A DNA stretch of 64,000 nt, from positions 558,001 through 622,000 of the forward strand of contig NZ_FUYS01000001.1 of assembly GCF_900168055.1 (NCBI RefSeq), given 5' to 3'. The notes under the pieces are model-generated. The model was not told the origin of the DNA and made no database searches. It saw only the letters and a program-made list of their open reading frames with translations. This document shows, piece after piece, positions 27,719 to 38,670 of this stretch (its first letter is position 1; each line of letters opens with the position of its first letter). A program made the position numbers and the translations under genes. The DNA is from Parapedobacter luteus (GTDB taxonomy: Bacteria; Bacteroidota; Bacteroidia; Sphingobacteriales; Sphingobacteriaceae).

Positions 27719-29416
27719 TCAACACTCGTCCGTCACGCAGCCGGCGGCCGCATCGGCTACCGTCTTTGCATATTTATAGAGTACCCCCCTGGTTGCCTTG
27801 AGTGCCGGTTTTTGCCATTTTGCGCGGCGTTCGGCAATAATGTCATCAGGCACCTGAAGGGTGATGGTATTGTTTACAGCATCGATGACGATCGGATCGT
27901 CGTCTTCCACCAAGCCGATAAGCCCACCATCATAGGCTTCCGGTGTGATATGCCCAACCACGAAACCATGCGTTCCACCACTGAAGCGACCGTCGGTAAT
28001 AAGGGCCACGCTTTTGCCCAATCCTGCGCCGATGATGGCGGAGGTGGGTTTCAGCATCTCCGGCATGCCGGGTGCGCCTTTGGGGCCTTCGTTTTTGATC
28101 ACAACCACATCGCCACGCTTTACGCGACCGGATGCGAGTCCGGCAATCAGTTCTTTTTCCCCATCAAATACACGGGCCGGTCCTTCAAAACGTTCGCCTT
28201 CTTTGCCGGAGATCTTAGCCACGCTGCCCTTTTCGGCCAAGTTGCCATACAGGATTTGCAGGTGTCCTGTTGGCTTAATGGGGTTATCCAATGTTTGCAC
28301 AATGGGCTGGTCAATTTCATTGATTGGAGTAACATCGGCCAGATTTTCGGCCAACGTTTGCCCTGTCACGGTAAGGCAGTTGCCGTGCAACAGGCCTTCG
28401 TTAAGCAGGTATTTCATCACAGCAGGTACACCGCCATATTGGTGCAGGTCTTGCATGAGGTATTTACCACTTGGCTTGAAGTCGGCCAGCACCGGCGTGG
28501 TATCGCTCATCCGCTGGAAATCATCTTGCGTGATGTCTACCCCCACACTTTTGCCGATGGCAATAAAATGCAGCACAGCGTTGGTGCTTCCACCCAATAC
28601 GATGATTACCCGCAACGCGTTTTCGAATGCTTCCCGCGTCATGATATCGGAGGGTTTGATGTCTCGTTCAAGCAGGATGCGTATGTATTTCCCCGCTTCC
28701 AGGCATTCTTTACGCTTTTCTTCGCTCATCGCGGGGTTGGAAGATGAATAGGGAAGGCTCATGCCCAGCGCTTCGATGGCAGCAGCCATGGTGTTTGCCG
28801 TATACATCCCCCCGCAGGCGCCTGCACCGGGGCAACTATTTTTGACAATGCCGATAAAATCTTCTTCAGATAAGTTTCCCGCAATCTTCTGGCCGAGTGC
28901 TTCGAAGGAGGAAATAATATTGAGATCCTGACCTTTATAATGGCCGGGTGCGATAGTGCCCCCGTATACCATGATCGAAGGGCGGTTAAGGCGTCCCATA
29001 GCCATGACGGATCCGGGCATGTTTTTGTCGCAACCGGGGATGGCGATGAGTCCGTCATAGTATTGGCCTCCGCAAATTGCCTCAATGCTATCGGCAATAA
29101 TATCGCGGCTGACCAACGAATATCGCATGCCATCAGTGCCATTACTCATCCCGTCACTGACGCCAATTGTGTTGAAGATCAGGCCTACCAAGTTGTTGCT
29201 CCACACGCCCTCCTTCACTACTTTAGCCAGATCATTAAGGTGCATGTTGCAGGTGTTGCCGTCGTAGCCCATGCTAGCGATACCCACCTGGGCTTTTTGC
29301 ATGTCGTCATCCGTCAACCCGATGCCATAAAGCATGGCTTGAGCCGCGGGCTGGGTTTTGTCTTGTGTAAGTACTTTACTGTATTTGTTCAGTTCTGTTG
29401 TTTGTTTGGTTAGCAT
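27719..29416 (-). CDS. ilvD: Dihydroxy-acid dehydratase
   Basis: Iron-sulphur enzyme that dehydrates 2,3-dihydroxy acids to 2-oxo acids, the penultimate step for valine and isoleucine. The 565-residue protein carries cysteine motifs [10 protein letters not shown] and [16 protein letters not shown], and the C-terminal [19 protein letters not shown] signature. It lies 2 bp downstream of ilvE, so it is transcribed and probably translated with it. Confidence 0.97.
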   Translation of the reverse strand: MLTKQTTELNKYSKVLTQDKTQPAAQAMLYGIGLTDDDMQKAQVGIASMGYDGNTCNMHLNDLAKVVKEGVWSNNLVGLIFNTIGVSDGMSNGTDGMRYSLVSRDIIADSIEAICGGQYYDGLIAIPGCDKNMPGSVMAMGRLNRPSIMVYGGTIAPGHYKGQDLNIISSFEALGQKIAGNLSEEDFIGIVKNSCPGAGACGGMYTANTMAAAIEALGMSLPYSSSNPAMSEEKRKECLEAGKYIRILLERDIKPSDIMTREAFENALRVIIVLGGSTNAVLHFIAIGKSVGVDITQDDFQRMSDTTPVLADFKPSGKYLMQDLHQYGGVPAVMKYLLNEGLLHGNCLTVTGQTLAENLADVTPINEIDQPIVQTLDNPIKPTGHLQILYGNLAEKGSVAKISGKEGERFEGPARVFDGEKELIAGLASGRVKRGDVVVIKNEGPKGAPGMPEMLKPTSAIIGAGLGKSVALITDGRFSGGTHGFVVGHITPEAYDGGLIGLVEDDDPIVIDAVNNTITLQVPDDIIAERRAKWQKPALKATRGVLYKYAKTVADAAAGCVTDEC

Positions 29417-29418
29417 CG

Positions 29419-30309
29419 TTATATAATCACTTGATAATTTTCTTTTTCCAATGTCAGGTTTTTATAGGCCCGTTGTATTGTGGCACCAAGCGTATCCGTC
29501 CAATTTTCGGGAAAGCTTGCATCATCAATTCCAGCGATGCCTACGATACCGGTGGCTGTTCCGGTAAGAAAAGCGCTGTCGGCGGCCCGCAGCTCTTCCA
29601 GAGACAACGGCTTTTCCACCATGTCAATGTTGAGCGCCTTGCCAAGTTCCAAAACGGTTTGCCGCGTGATGCCCGGAAAAATATGGCCGGTGGGAGGGGT
29701 GTACAAGACCCCGTCCTTTTCGATAAACAGGTTGTTGCTCGAAGCTTGCGCGACATAGCCGTTGCTATCCAATAGAATAGCCTCGTCAAATCCCCGCTTG
29801 GTGGCTTCCGTCGTGGCTACGATAGAGGCTACATACTGACCAGCGATTTTAGCATCCGGCGGCATCGAATGAGGGTTTGGCCGTTGATGGGGCGACAACG
29901 ATACCCGGATAAGCCCCGTGCCCAGAAAAGGCCCCCATTCCCATGCTGAAATAACGATACTTGAGTCGGTGGCCGGGGTCAAATACATGTTGTGCCCGGT
30001 GGTAACCAGCGGCCTGACATATGCGCTCCTCAGGTTGTTTTTGTCCAGAAGCTTATATGTTTTATCGACGAGGTAATCAATTTTCCAGGGAAACGCGATT
30101 CCCACAAGTTCGCAGGAGCGGCGGAGGCGATCATAGTGCTGCTCGGCTTTGAATAAACGTGTACCGTTATGCGTGTTGTAGGCCCTTATGCCCTCGATGG
30201 CCGAATAGCCATAGTGTAGCGATTGGCTGAAGAAATCCACTTTCGTGTCATCAGCTTTAACAAACTCGCCGTTCAAATAGGCCCATGTATCGTTGCCAAA
30301 ATATCGCAT
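29419..30309 (-). CDS. ilvE: Branched-chain amino-acid aminotransferase
   Basis: PLP fold-type IV aminotransferase that completes valine, leucine and isoleucine synthesis with glutamate as donor. Motifs include [19 protein letters not shown] near the N-terminus, the probable PLP-lysine in [32 protein letters not shown], and [13 protein letters not shown] chose the start MRYFGNDTW at 30309 (296 residues) because relatives begin at this point; an in-frame ATG at 30348 would add 13 residues. It is the first gene of the ilv-leu cluster. Confidence 0.93.
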   Translation of the reverse strand: MRYFGNDTWAYLNGEFVKADDTKVDFFSQSLHYGYSAIEGIRAYNTHNGTRLFKAEQHYDRLRRSCELVGIAFPWKIDYLVDKTYKLLDKNNLRSAYVRPLVTTGHNMYLTPATDSSIVISAWEWGPFLGTGLIRVSLSPHQRPNPHSMPPDAKIAGQYVASIVATTEATKRGFDEAILLDSNGYVAQASSNNLFIEKDGVLYTPPTGHIFPGITRQTVLELGKALNIDMVEKPLSLEELRAADSAFLTGTATGIVGIAGIDDASFPENWTDTLGATIQRAYKNLTLEKENYQVII

Positions 30310-30647
30310 ATTCCGTTGACCTGAACTTGCCCAATTATGCTTTGCCATACCACTTGGATTTCTCCCTCAAATCCGCGATAGGTTCCTGTCCTTTTTTGAC
30401 TTTATCAAGGTAGGATCTTTATTCTTATCAAGCAATAGCCGTCATTCATTTTTTTGAATAATAATATAATTCTATATATCGGTATTGTGTAGAATATTAT
30501 TTCTTCAATATTGTTTTGTTCAGAATAATGTTTTTTTATTGATATACTAAAATCAGTTTCGGTATTCGGTTCACTTTTACGTTAGCACGTTAAATCTTGG
30601 TAAATTCTGCGTAAAATGGGGTTTGCCATCCAAAAAGTTGCCAAAAA
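30310..30647. other. AT-rich leader/promoter region of the ilv-leu cluster
   Basis: This stretch upstream of ilvE must hold the main promoter of the 12-gene cluster. It is rich in A/T runs, especially 30440-30540, but I could not find a TTTG/TAnnTTTG pair on the minus strand, nor a clear leader peptide rich in Leu/Val/Ile codons with an attenuator hairpin. No gene is visible. Confidence 0.4.
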
Positions 30648-30682
30648 GAAAGCCCTCCGGTAAACACTGCCGGAGGGCTTTC
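30648..30682 (-). terminator. Rho-independent terminator after atpC
   Basis: A perfect 13-bp stem with arms GAAAGCCCTCCGG (30648-30660) and CCGGAGGGCTTTC (30670-30682) and a 9-nt loop. On the minus strand the stem is followed by TTTTT (from 30647 down), 20 bp after the atpC stop. It isolates the atp genes from the ilv cluster. Confidence 0.9.
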
Positions 30683-30703
30683 GTTTGTTGTTTTTATTGA
30701 ATT

Positions 30704-30951
30704 TTATGTCGTTGTTATCCCTTCGGCAAGCACGGTGACGTTGTTGTGGATGACTTCCACAACGCCGCCGATAATGTTGATAATTTCTTCGCTTTTACCG
30801 GTACGGATAATGACTTTCCCATCTTCCAGCGTAGACACGATTGGTGCGTGATTTTCGAGCACTTCAAAGGAGCCGGCGGTGCCCGGTACGGTCACCGATG
30901 TCACTTCACCCTCGAAAACAGGTTTGTCCGGAGTAATAATTGTAAGTTTCA

Positions 30952-30952
<1 letters not shown>
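30704..30952 (-). CDS. atpC: F1Fo ATP synthase epsilon subunit (short form)
   Basis: Epsilon subunit of the F1 central stalk, 82 residues. Only the N-terminal beta-sandwich domain is present (LTIITPDKPVFEGEVTSVTVPGTAGSFEVLENHAPIV). The C-terminal helical domain that inhibits ATP hydrolysis in E. coli is missing, as is common in Bacteroidota. Its ATG shares one base with the atpD stop. Confidence 0.95.
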
Positions 30953-32508
<1,556 letters not shown>

Positions 32509-32522
32509 TTAATTTTGGACTG

Positions 32523-32553
32523 CAAAAATACGCTTTAAAGAATTAAAAGCAAA
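32523..32553 (-). promoter_or_regulatory. Bacteroidota-type promoter of atpD-atpC
   Basis: On the minus strand TTTG (32553-32550) is followed after exactly 19 bp by TATTTTTG (32530-32523), a perfect match to TTTG-N19-TAnnTTTG. Transcription would begin near 32516, giving a leader of about 60 nt before the atpD ATG at 32454. Confidence 0.75.
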
Positions 32554-32711
32554 TTTAAATGCAAAGAATTATCGGCCGATAACAGTGGGGGTACGCGTGG
32601 CGCGGCAAAAAGGCTATCAGCGTCATTTGCTGAATGTTTCCGGGTGCGGCAGCGGGTCAGAAAGCGTGCGGACAAGTGACACCGGATGCCTCGATTAACG
32701 AACATGCGGTA

Positions 32712-32907
32712 TCAGTCCGCTTGCCGATCCGCACCCTGCCCGGCCAGCATCCAACCGGGGCATTCTGGAACGAGCTTACTCACGATTTTCTTGGCGCTTG
32801 GGGAAGCGTACCGATGGCGGTCCACATGCCCTTTCCCCCGAAAGTCATCGGGCTAAGGCAAAGCTCGGAGACTTTCAAGCCCGTTTTCCTAACAATTTGT
32901 ACTTCAT
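32712..32907 (-). pseudogene. Aldo/keto reductase remnant with internal deletion
   Basis: The minus strand encodes MKYKLLGK, then after one missing A in an A-run the frame gives TGLKVSELCLSPMTFGGKGM and WTAIGTLPQ, the start of an aldo/keto reductase. A further frame change then leads straight into VSKLVPECPGWMLAGQGADR, which resembles the C-terminal end of the same family. About 250 central residues are therefore missing. The remnant runs from ATG 32907 to TGA 32714-32712. It cannot encode a functional enzyme. The assignment rests on my recollection of family N- and C-termini. Confidence 0.7.
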
Positions 32908-33069
32908 GTTTCAACGATTTGTTTTGATAATTGAATAAACGCAAGCTTTCGCCATAAAGATAGGTTTAGCAGGTTTCTTGTTGGGCAACGATATAGGCCG
33001 CTGTTTGTTTGCAACTATACGCGCCCTGTCGTCCAATAGCATTAAGTAAGCGTAAGCGCGAAATTTTGG
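32908..33069. other. Intergenic stretch; nothing recognised
   Basis: Between the aldo/keto reductase remnant and the redoxin stop codon I see no convincing coding frame, terminator or promoter. It may hold further decayed remnant sequence. Confidence 0.3.
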
Positions 33070-34188
33070 TTAGGGATAGTATCGTCCAAGCTGTTCCACG
33101 ATGGCTTTTCTTAGCGCCAAGGGCTCAATGATGCCGGCTTGCCGGTAAACGATTTCGCCTTCCGGTGAAACAAGTATGGTATAGGGGAGAGCGCCCTGCC
33201 ATTCTTCGTCCACCGCCTCAATGAGGTCGTATTTGTTTTCGTCGCCAAATAAGAAATTGCGGTTACTGGCATATTTTTGCCGCAAGAATGTGTGCACTTT
33301 GTCGGCCGATTTTTTGGCGTCAAGCGAAACCGTGACAAAGTCGAAGTCGCGGTGGCGGTACATTTTGTCGGTTTCCACAAGTGCCGAAAACTCAGCCACG
33401 CAGGGCCCACACCACGTTGCCCAGAAATTGATCAAGCGGTATTTTCCTGAATTGTTTTGAAGTACAGCTTTCAGTGTATCCATATTGGCTGCTACCAAGG
33501 TCACTGGTTCTTTTTTCCATTCTTCTGCCTCGCGGGTTTTCCAGTCTGTTTTAGATTTCCACTTTACGGAGCACCCGAATGTCCTGGTGGTGGCCGTTGT
33601 CACCGGTTTTTCGGCGAGCAGCTCATCCACCGCATTTCGCAAATCGAATGTTTTGGCCCTGCCGATGTGTTCATCATCATCAATGCGCCCCGCATAGCGC
33701 AGGATACGTTCTTCGTCAAATACAAAGGCATGTGGCGTGGTGGCGGGTCCATATTGAACCGATGCTTGTTGGTCTTCGCCGTCATAGAGGTACGGAAAAT
33801 TATAGCCTTTCTCTTTATGGCGTATTTTCATCTCTTCGAAACTGTCGCTCAGGTCGGTATAACCCAGTTCATCCAGCCGGATGGCGGCATCCGAATTGGG
33901 GCTGATGGCGACCACCTGCACGTCTTTGGGTTTGTAAGCCGCCGTAAACTCGATAATGCGATCTTCGTACGCCTGGGCTGTAGGGCAATGGTTGCACGTG
34001 AAAATAATGACCAGCAACCTGGCATCCTTAAAACTCGCCAGCGTATAGGTTTTATCGTCCACGCCCTTCAAACTGAAGTCCGGAGCTTTGACACCGATCG
34101 GGAGCGGCTTGGGATCGTCTGCAAAGGCCATTGAAGTCGATGCCGCAACTAAGGCCAATAAAAAAACAATGTTCTTGAATGGCTTCAT
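33070..34188 (-). CDS. Exported tandem thioredoxin-fold protein (AhpC/TSA-like plus TlpA-like)
   Basis: A 372-residue secreted protein: Sec signal peptide (1-23), a first thioredoxin-fold domain of the AhpC/TSA redoxin type (about 28-195) with C65-N-H-C68, then a TlpA/ResA-like domain (about 230-372) with the active site WATWCGPC (C260, C263). The second domain resembles periplasmic disulfide reductases used in cytochrome maturation or stress repair. The first may reduce peroxide or relay electrons to the second. No partner gene is adjacent. It is transcribed alone from a likely promoter at 34213-34220. Confidence 0.9.
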   Translation of the reverse strand: MKPFKNIVFLLALVAASTSMAFADDPKPLPIGVKAPDFSLKGVDDKTYTLASFKDARLLVIIFTCNHCPTAQAYEDRIIEFTAAYKPKDVQVVAISPNSDAAIRLDELGYTDLSDSFEEMKIRHKEKGYNFPYLYDGEDQQASVQYGPATTPHAFVFDEERILRYAGRIDDDEHIGRAKTFDLRNAVDELLAEKPVTTATTRTFGCSVKWKSKTDWKTREAEEWKKEPVTLVAANMDTLKAVLQNNSGKYRLINFWATWCGPCVAEFSALVETDKMYRHRDFDFVTVSLDAKKSADKVHTFLRQKYASNRNFLFGDENKYDLIEAVDEEWQGALPYTILVSPEGEIVYRQAGIIEPLALRKAIVEQLGRYYP

Positions 34189-34212
34189 AACTGGAAAGGA
34201 TTATAATATATA

Positions 34213-34220
34213 CAAATTTA
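34213..34220 (-). promoter_or_regulatory. -7 element upstream of the tandem redoxin gene
   Basis: TAAATTTG on the minus strand (34220-34213) matches the Bacteroidota -7 consensus exactly and lies 24 bp before the ATG. No TTTG stands at the matching -33 position, so the call is tentative. Confidence 0.45.
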
Positions 34221-34482
34221 GGTAAAATTGGTTTACGATCTGCCAGAATGCCTACAAAACTTGCTGTCTGGTCGAACGGAATTTACCCTTAGCCAGCCCT
34301 TACGCTAACTATACCCTAAATATCCTACCAATATCCCCATGCCATAACATGGAGTTTAGCCGGTGTTTACTCGGATTCATCCGAACAAAACCCAACTGAA
34401 TCCGGGCGAGCTCCGAGAAATAAATAAGCGAGCAATACGCAGCTATGGCGCATTGAAGTACACCAAGTAGGGGGATGAAGGG

Positions 34483-35091
34483 CTAACCCAACCGTTTGTT
34501 GAGCTCGTCCTGTAGCTGCCGCTTGAGTTTCTGTTCCTTTTCCAGCGCTTTCTTGCGGTGCTGATCAAATTCCGCTTGGAGTTCTTCGATAGCCTTCTGG
34601 ATATCGCGCATCACCACATGACTTTGGTTATATCGGTAAACGTAAAAAATCAGTGCGATAGCCAATAAGAGGACAATTCCCCACATGATTAGGCTGTATG
34701 TGTCTTTCTGAAGCGACAGACCAAGAAAGGAAAAGCTATCTTTTTGCTGCTGGGCATCACGTAGCTCATTTTTGACTTGCGTGAGTGAGTCAGCCATCGC
34801 GTCTACTTGCGCCTGCTGATCACCGTCTTTTGCCTTTAAATCAGCAATTTCCTTACTTAACGCTTTGATGGTGTCGGCAACATTTTGCCGTATCCGCTCC
34901 AAGTTCGCTTGGCGAACATGCTCAATACCATCCTGTGTCTTCGAAATCGCATAGAGATAGATAAATTGGCTGTCTATTGTTCCACTTGTGAGCGATCCTT
35001 TAGGGGGTTCCCTCCGCGTTGGTGTTTGACCAAATACATCTCCTACCGAAATTAAAGCAACCAGCACGGTCAGCAATGCAATGTTTTTCAT
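34483..35091 (-). CDS. Hypothetical membrane-anchored coiled-coil protein
   Basis: I do not recognise this 202-residue protein. It has a signal peptide (about 1-21), a largely helical, charged region with heptad-like spacing (about 60-118, predicted periplasmic), one strong transmembrane helix (about 132-152) and a second charged coiled coil at the C-terminus (about 160-200). The layout suggests a small structural or adaptor protein spanning the inner membrane. It is a lone gene, divergent from the rhamnose operon. Confidence 0.8.
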   Translation of the reverse strand: MKNIALLTVLVALISVGDVFGQTPTRREPPKGSLTSGTIDSQFIYLYAISKTQDGIEHVRQANLERIRQNVADTIKALSKEIADLKAKDGDQQAQVDAMADSLTQVKNELRDAQQQKDSFSFLGLSLQKDTYSLIMWGIVLLLAIALIFYVYRYNQSHVVMRDIQKAIEELQAEFDQHRKKALEKEQKLKRQLQDELNKRLG

Positions 35092-35279
35092 GTTCGTTAG
35101 CTCTTGTTAAATTATGTTTCCAACTATAAGAACACGATATTACGGTAATTATTGTTAAATTGGAAATCGAACCGCATAAAATTGATCAACGTTTGGTGTA
35201 AACATGACAGCACATAACAGTTCATTTTTCCATCTTTTCTAACTTGCGCCATCATTAATGACCAATTAACCATATCGTT

Positions 35280-36362
35280 ATGCAAGCATTAGCGGGGGTA
35301 ATTTTTCACTTCATCGGAGGATTTGCATCGGGAAGTTTTTATGTGCCCTATAAAAAAGTAAAGGGGTGGGCATGGGAAAGTTTCTGGATCGTCGGTGGAT
35401 TATTTTCGTGGCTTATTGTTCCGCCGTTGGCCGCATACCTCACCATTCCGGATTCCGCGAGCATCATCCGGCAGGCCGATAACAGCACAATCGGCTATGC
35501 CTATCTTTTTGGTCTGCTTTGGGGTATCGGTGGTCTTACGTATGGGTTGGGAGTCAGGTATTTGGGAGTGTCGCTTGGCAGCAGTATTATTCTCGGATTA
35601 ACGATGGTGTTCGGTTCGTTAGTTCCATCGATATTTTATTACGTCAATGGCAGTGAAGGCAAAGAAACCATCGATCTGTTTTTTTCCACGGCATCGGGCC
35701 GGACGGTTCTGCTCGGCTTGGCTGTCTGTGTGCTGGGCATCTACCTATGCGGCAGGGCAGGCGTGCTGAAGGAAAGGGAACTAACGGGTGCGCTGGCAGA
35801 CGCCAGCGGGAACAAAGATTACCAGTTCGGCACGGGATTGTTGGTGGCCATTGTTTCTGGGGTTTTGAGTGCGTGTTTCAATTTTGGGTTAGAAGCGGGA
35901 AAACCCATGGCACATGTGGCCAACGATCTGTGGAAGGCGGATCATCCTGCGCAAGGTGAGTTTTTATTTCAGAACAATGTGACGTATGTGGTCGTACTTT
36001 GGGGTGGACTTACGACTAATTTTTTGTGGTGCATGTTTCTCAATGTAAAGAATAGAACCTTTGGCGATTATGTAAACCCGCGTGTGCCTATCGGTCGAAA
36101 TATCTTGTTCTGTGCCTTGGCAGGCACGACATGGTACCTGCAGTTTTTCTTTTATGGCATGGGAGAAAGCCGATTAGGAAACGGGGCGAGCTCCTGGATA
36201 CTGCATATGGCATTCATCATTCTCATTGCTAATGCCTGGGGGGTAGTTTTAAAGGAGTGGAAAGGAGTAAGCAAGCGGACCTACGCCACCATCATCGGGG
36301 GAATCGCCGTGATCATCCTGTCCATTCTGTTGGTCGGGTTTGCAAGGACGCTGGAATTGTAG
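35280..36362 (+). CDS. rhaT: L-rhamnose/proton symporter
   Basis: A 360-residue inner-membrane protein with about ten hydrophobic helices and the RhaT family start IFHFIGGFASGSFYVPYKKVKGWAWE. It would import L-rhamnose with protons. It is the first gene of a plus-strand operon with the enzymes of rhamnose breakdown. No rhamnose regulator lies next to it, so control must come from elsewhere. Confidence 0.93.
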   Translation: MQALAGVIFHFIGGFASGSFYVPYKKVKGWAWESFWIVGGLFSWLIVPPLAAYLTIPDSASIIRQADNSTIGYAYLFGLLWGIGGLTYGLGVRYLGVSLGSSIILGLTMVFGSLVPSIFYYVNGSEGKETIDLFFSTASGRTVLLGLAVCVLGIYLCGRAGVLKERELTGALADASGNKDYQFGTGLLVAIVSGVLSACFNFGLEAGKPMAHVANDLWKADHPAQGEFLFQNNVTYVVVLWGGLTTNFLWCMFLNVKNRTFGDYVNPRVPIGRNILFCALAGTTWYLQFFFYGMGESRLGNGASSWILHMAFIILIANAWGVVLKEWKGVSKRTYATIIGGIAVIILSILLVGFARTLEL

Positions 36363-36453
36363 TTGGGCGCCGGGCGCATGGAACCGATGGGCGAATGCCG
36401 GCAGCCAAAGAGAATACAAACGAAGTAAATTAACGAAAACAATATAAAAGCGT

Positions 36454-38580
36454 ATGTCTGGAATTATCGGAAAAGAATCATTCAAGCATGTTAGTTATTT
36501 GTGGGATGATGCCAAAGCAGCTGAACTGGAAGGCGATGAAGTAGCACTGTTGCTTTATCGCTCCAATTTATTGGGGGCTGATTTAAGGCTTACCAACTAT
36601 GGAGGCGGGAACACGTCCTGTAAAGCCATGGCTAAAGATCCACTGACAGGGCTCGATACGGAGGTGATGTGGATTAAGGGCTCCGGTGGCGACATCGGCA
36701 CCCTTACACGCAGTGGGCTTGCCGCCCTTTATGTAGATCGGCTGAGAAGCCTTGAGCACGTTTACCGCGGACTTGAGCATGAGGATGAAATGGTTGAACT
36801 GTTTAACCACTGCATCTATGACCTCGCGTCCAAGGCGCCGTCGATTGATACCCCCTTGCATGGATTTCTACCGTTCAAACATATCGACCATTTGCATCCT
36901 GACGCCGCAATAGCCATTGCCGCAGCCAAAGATGGCCAGCGCATTACACAGGAGCTTTTCAACGGCGAAATCGGTTGGGTAGGGTGGCAGCGGCCGGGTT
37001 TTGACCTCGGTTTGAAGCTGAGGCAGTGTCTGGATGAAAACCCAGGTATCCGCGGCATCATGCTGGGTTCGCATGGCCTATTCACCTGGGGCAATACGGC
37101 CTACGAAAGTTATGTAAACACGCTGACGGTTATTGAACGCTGCGCGGAATACCTGGAGGCAAACTATGGTAAAAAACGGCCGGTTTTCGGCGGAACAAAA
37201 ATCGCCGCTATTCCGGAGGGCGACCGAAAGAAGCAAGCGGCAGCACTGGCGCCGGTACTCCGCGGATTCTGCTCCTCTGAACGTCATATGGTGGGGCATT
37301 TTACGGACGATGAACGGGTGCTGGAGTTTATCAACTCCAACGATCTTGACCGACTGGCTCCCATGGGCACCAGTTGCCCGGATCATTTCTTGCGCACAAA
37401 AATCAGCCCATTGGTGCTGGATTTGGCACCGGATGCTGATCTGACCGACGTAGCGGCACTGAAAGCCCGGTTAGCGCCTGCTTTTGACGTTTACCGGTCC
37501 ATGTATAAAGAATATTATGAAGCCTGCAGGCATCCCAATAGCCCGGCAATGCGCGATCCCAACCCTGTCATTATTCTCTATCCGGGTATCGGTATGTTTT
37601 CGTTCTCCAAAGACAAACAGACCACCCGCGTGGCCGCTGAATTTTACGTCAACGCCATCAACGTGATGAAAGGGGCGGAGGCCATATCGGAATATACCGC
37701 ATTGCCACGGCAAGAGGCATTTAATATCGAATATTGGTTGCTTGAAGAGGCTAAGTTACAGCGCATGCCCAAACCTAAGCCATTGTCAGGCCGAATAGCC
37801 TTGATCACGGGCAGTGCGGGGGGCATTGGCAAGGCTATTGCCCGTAAATTTGTTCAGGAAGGCGCGGTGGTGGTCCTCAACGACCTGAATGCGGAGCGGC
37901 TGGAGGGTGCAGGCGAGGAGTTCAACGCCGCATTTGGGAAGGATGCCTATACAACCGCATTACTGGATGTTACCAAGGAAGGTCAAATCCGGCAGGCCTT
38001 TGATGCAGCGGCGCTGGCCTTCGGGGGAGTGGATATCGTAGTGAACAATGCCGGATTGTCCATCTCCAAGTCCATTGAAGAACATACGCAAGCGGATTGG
38101 GATTTACTTTATGACGTCTTGGTCAAGGGTCAGTTTTTAGTCACCCAAGCTGCCGTACGGGTGCTCAAAAAGCAGGCTATCGGTGGCGATATCATTAACA
38201 TCGTAAGCAAAAATGCGTTGGTAAGCGGGCCCAACAATGCCGGGTATGGCTCGGCGAAGGCAGCGCAGCTGCACCTCAGCCGGTTAAACGCAGCGGAGTT
38301 GGGGCCCGATAAAATCCGTGTAAACGTGGTCAACCCCGATGCAGTCATCAGTGACAGCAACATTTGGGCCGGCGGTTGGGCGGAGGGACGCGCAAAAGCA
38401 TATGGTATCTCTGTGGAGGAATTACCGGCCTATTATGCAAAGCGGACCCTGCTGAATGAGGTCATTCTGCCTGATGATATCGCAAATGCCTGTTTTGTCC
38501 TGGTCGGGGGGCTGATGACTAAGTCCACGGGCAATGTGCTCAATGTGGATGGCGGTGTAGCCATGTCGTTTGTACGTTAG
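36454..38580 (+). CDS. Bifunctional rhamnulose-1-phosphate aldolase / lactaldehyde dehydrogenase
   Basis: This 708-residue fusion enzyme cleaves L-rhamnulose 1-phosphate to DHAP and L-lactaldehyde, then oxidises or reduces the aldehyde. Residues 1 to about 430 form a class II (zinc) aldolase domain with metal histidines in LHGFLPFKHIDHLHPDA and a conserved GSHGLFTWG. Residues about 445-708 form a short-chain dehydrogenase with the cofactor loop TGSAGGIGKAIA, NNAGLS and the catalytic Y-x-x-x-K (GYGSAKAA). Comparative-genomics work on rhamnose pathways describes this fusion as RhaEW, making L-lactate. The lactate dehydrogenase at the end of this operon fits that direction. Confidence 0.92.
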   Translation: MSGIIGKESFKHVSYLWDDAKAAELEGDEVALLLYRSNLLGADLRLTNYGGGNTSCKAMAKDPLTGLDTEVMWIKGSGGDIGTLTRSGLAALYVDRLRSLEHVYRGLEHEDEMVELFNHCIYDLASKAPSIDTPLHGFLPFKHIDHLHPDAAIAIAAAKDGQRITQELFNGEIGWVGWQRPGFDLGLKLRQCLDENPGIRGIMLGSHGLFTWGNTAYESYVNTLTVIERCAEYLEANYGKKRPVFGGTKIAAIPEGDRKKQAAALAPVLRGFCSSERHMVGHFTDDERVLEFINSNDLDRLAPMGTSCPDHFLRTKISPLVLDLAPDADLTDVAALKARLAPAFDVYRSMYKEYYEACRHPNSPAMRDPNPVIILYPGIGMFSFSKDKQTTRVAAEFYVNAINVMKGAEAISEYTALPRQEAFNIEYWLLEEAKLQRMPKPKPLSGRIALITGSAGGIGKAIARKFVQEGAVVVLNDLNAERLEGAGEEFNAAFGKDAYTTALLDVTKEGQIRQAFDAAALAFGGVDIVVNNAGLSISKSIEEHTQADWDLLYDVLVKGQFLVTQAAVRVLKKQAIGGDIINIVSKNALVSGPNNAGYGSAKAAQLHLSRLNAAELGPDKIRVNVVNPDAVISDSNIWAGGWAEGRAKAYGISVEELPAYYAKRTLLNEVILPDDIANACFVLVGGLMTKSTGNVLNVDGGVAMSFVR

Positions 38581-38646
38581 ATTATCTTTTTTTAACAGAA
38601 TTGTCAACTAAATCATCGTAAAGGGTGCGCGTTGCTAATTCTGTTT

Positions 38647-38654
38647 TACCTTTG
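38647..38654 (+). promoter_or_regulatory. Possible internal -7 promoter element before rhamnose isomerase
   Basis: TACCTTTG matches TAnnTTTG and lies 16 bp before the isomerase ATG, in the 90-bp gap after the aldolase gene. A good -33 TTTG is absent. It may give extra expression of the isomerase, kinase and lactate dehydrogenase. Confidence 0.35.
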
Positions 38655-38670
38655 ATAAAGTAAGCCTTTT

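Noticed and set aside
27812..28747. Long plus-strand open frames antisense to ilvD (up to 311 codons)
   Set aside because: They mirror the codon bias of ilvD, which is unmistakable on the minus strand, and encode no known motif.
32634..32927. A 97-codon plus-strand open frame in the gap upstream of atpD
   Set aside because: The opposite strand reads as an aldo/keto reductase relic over the same bases, and the plus-strand peptide has no recognisable motif.
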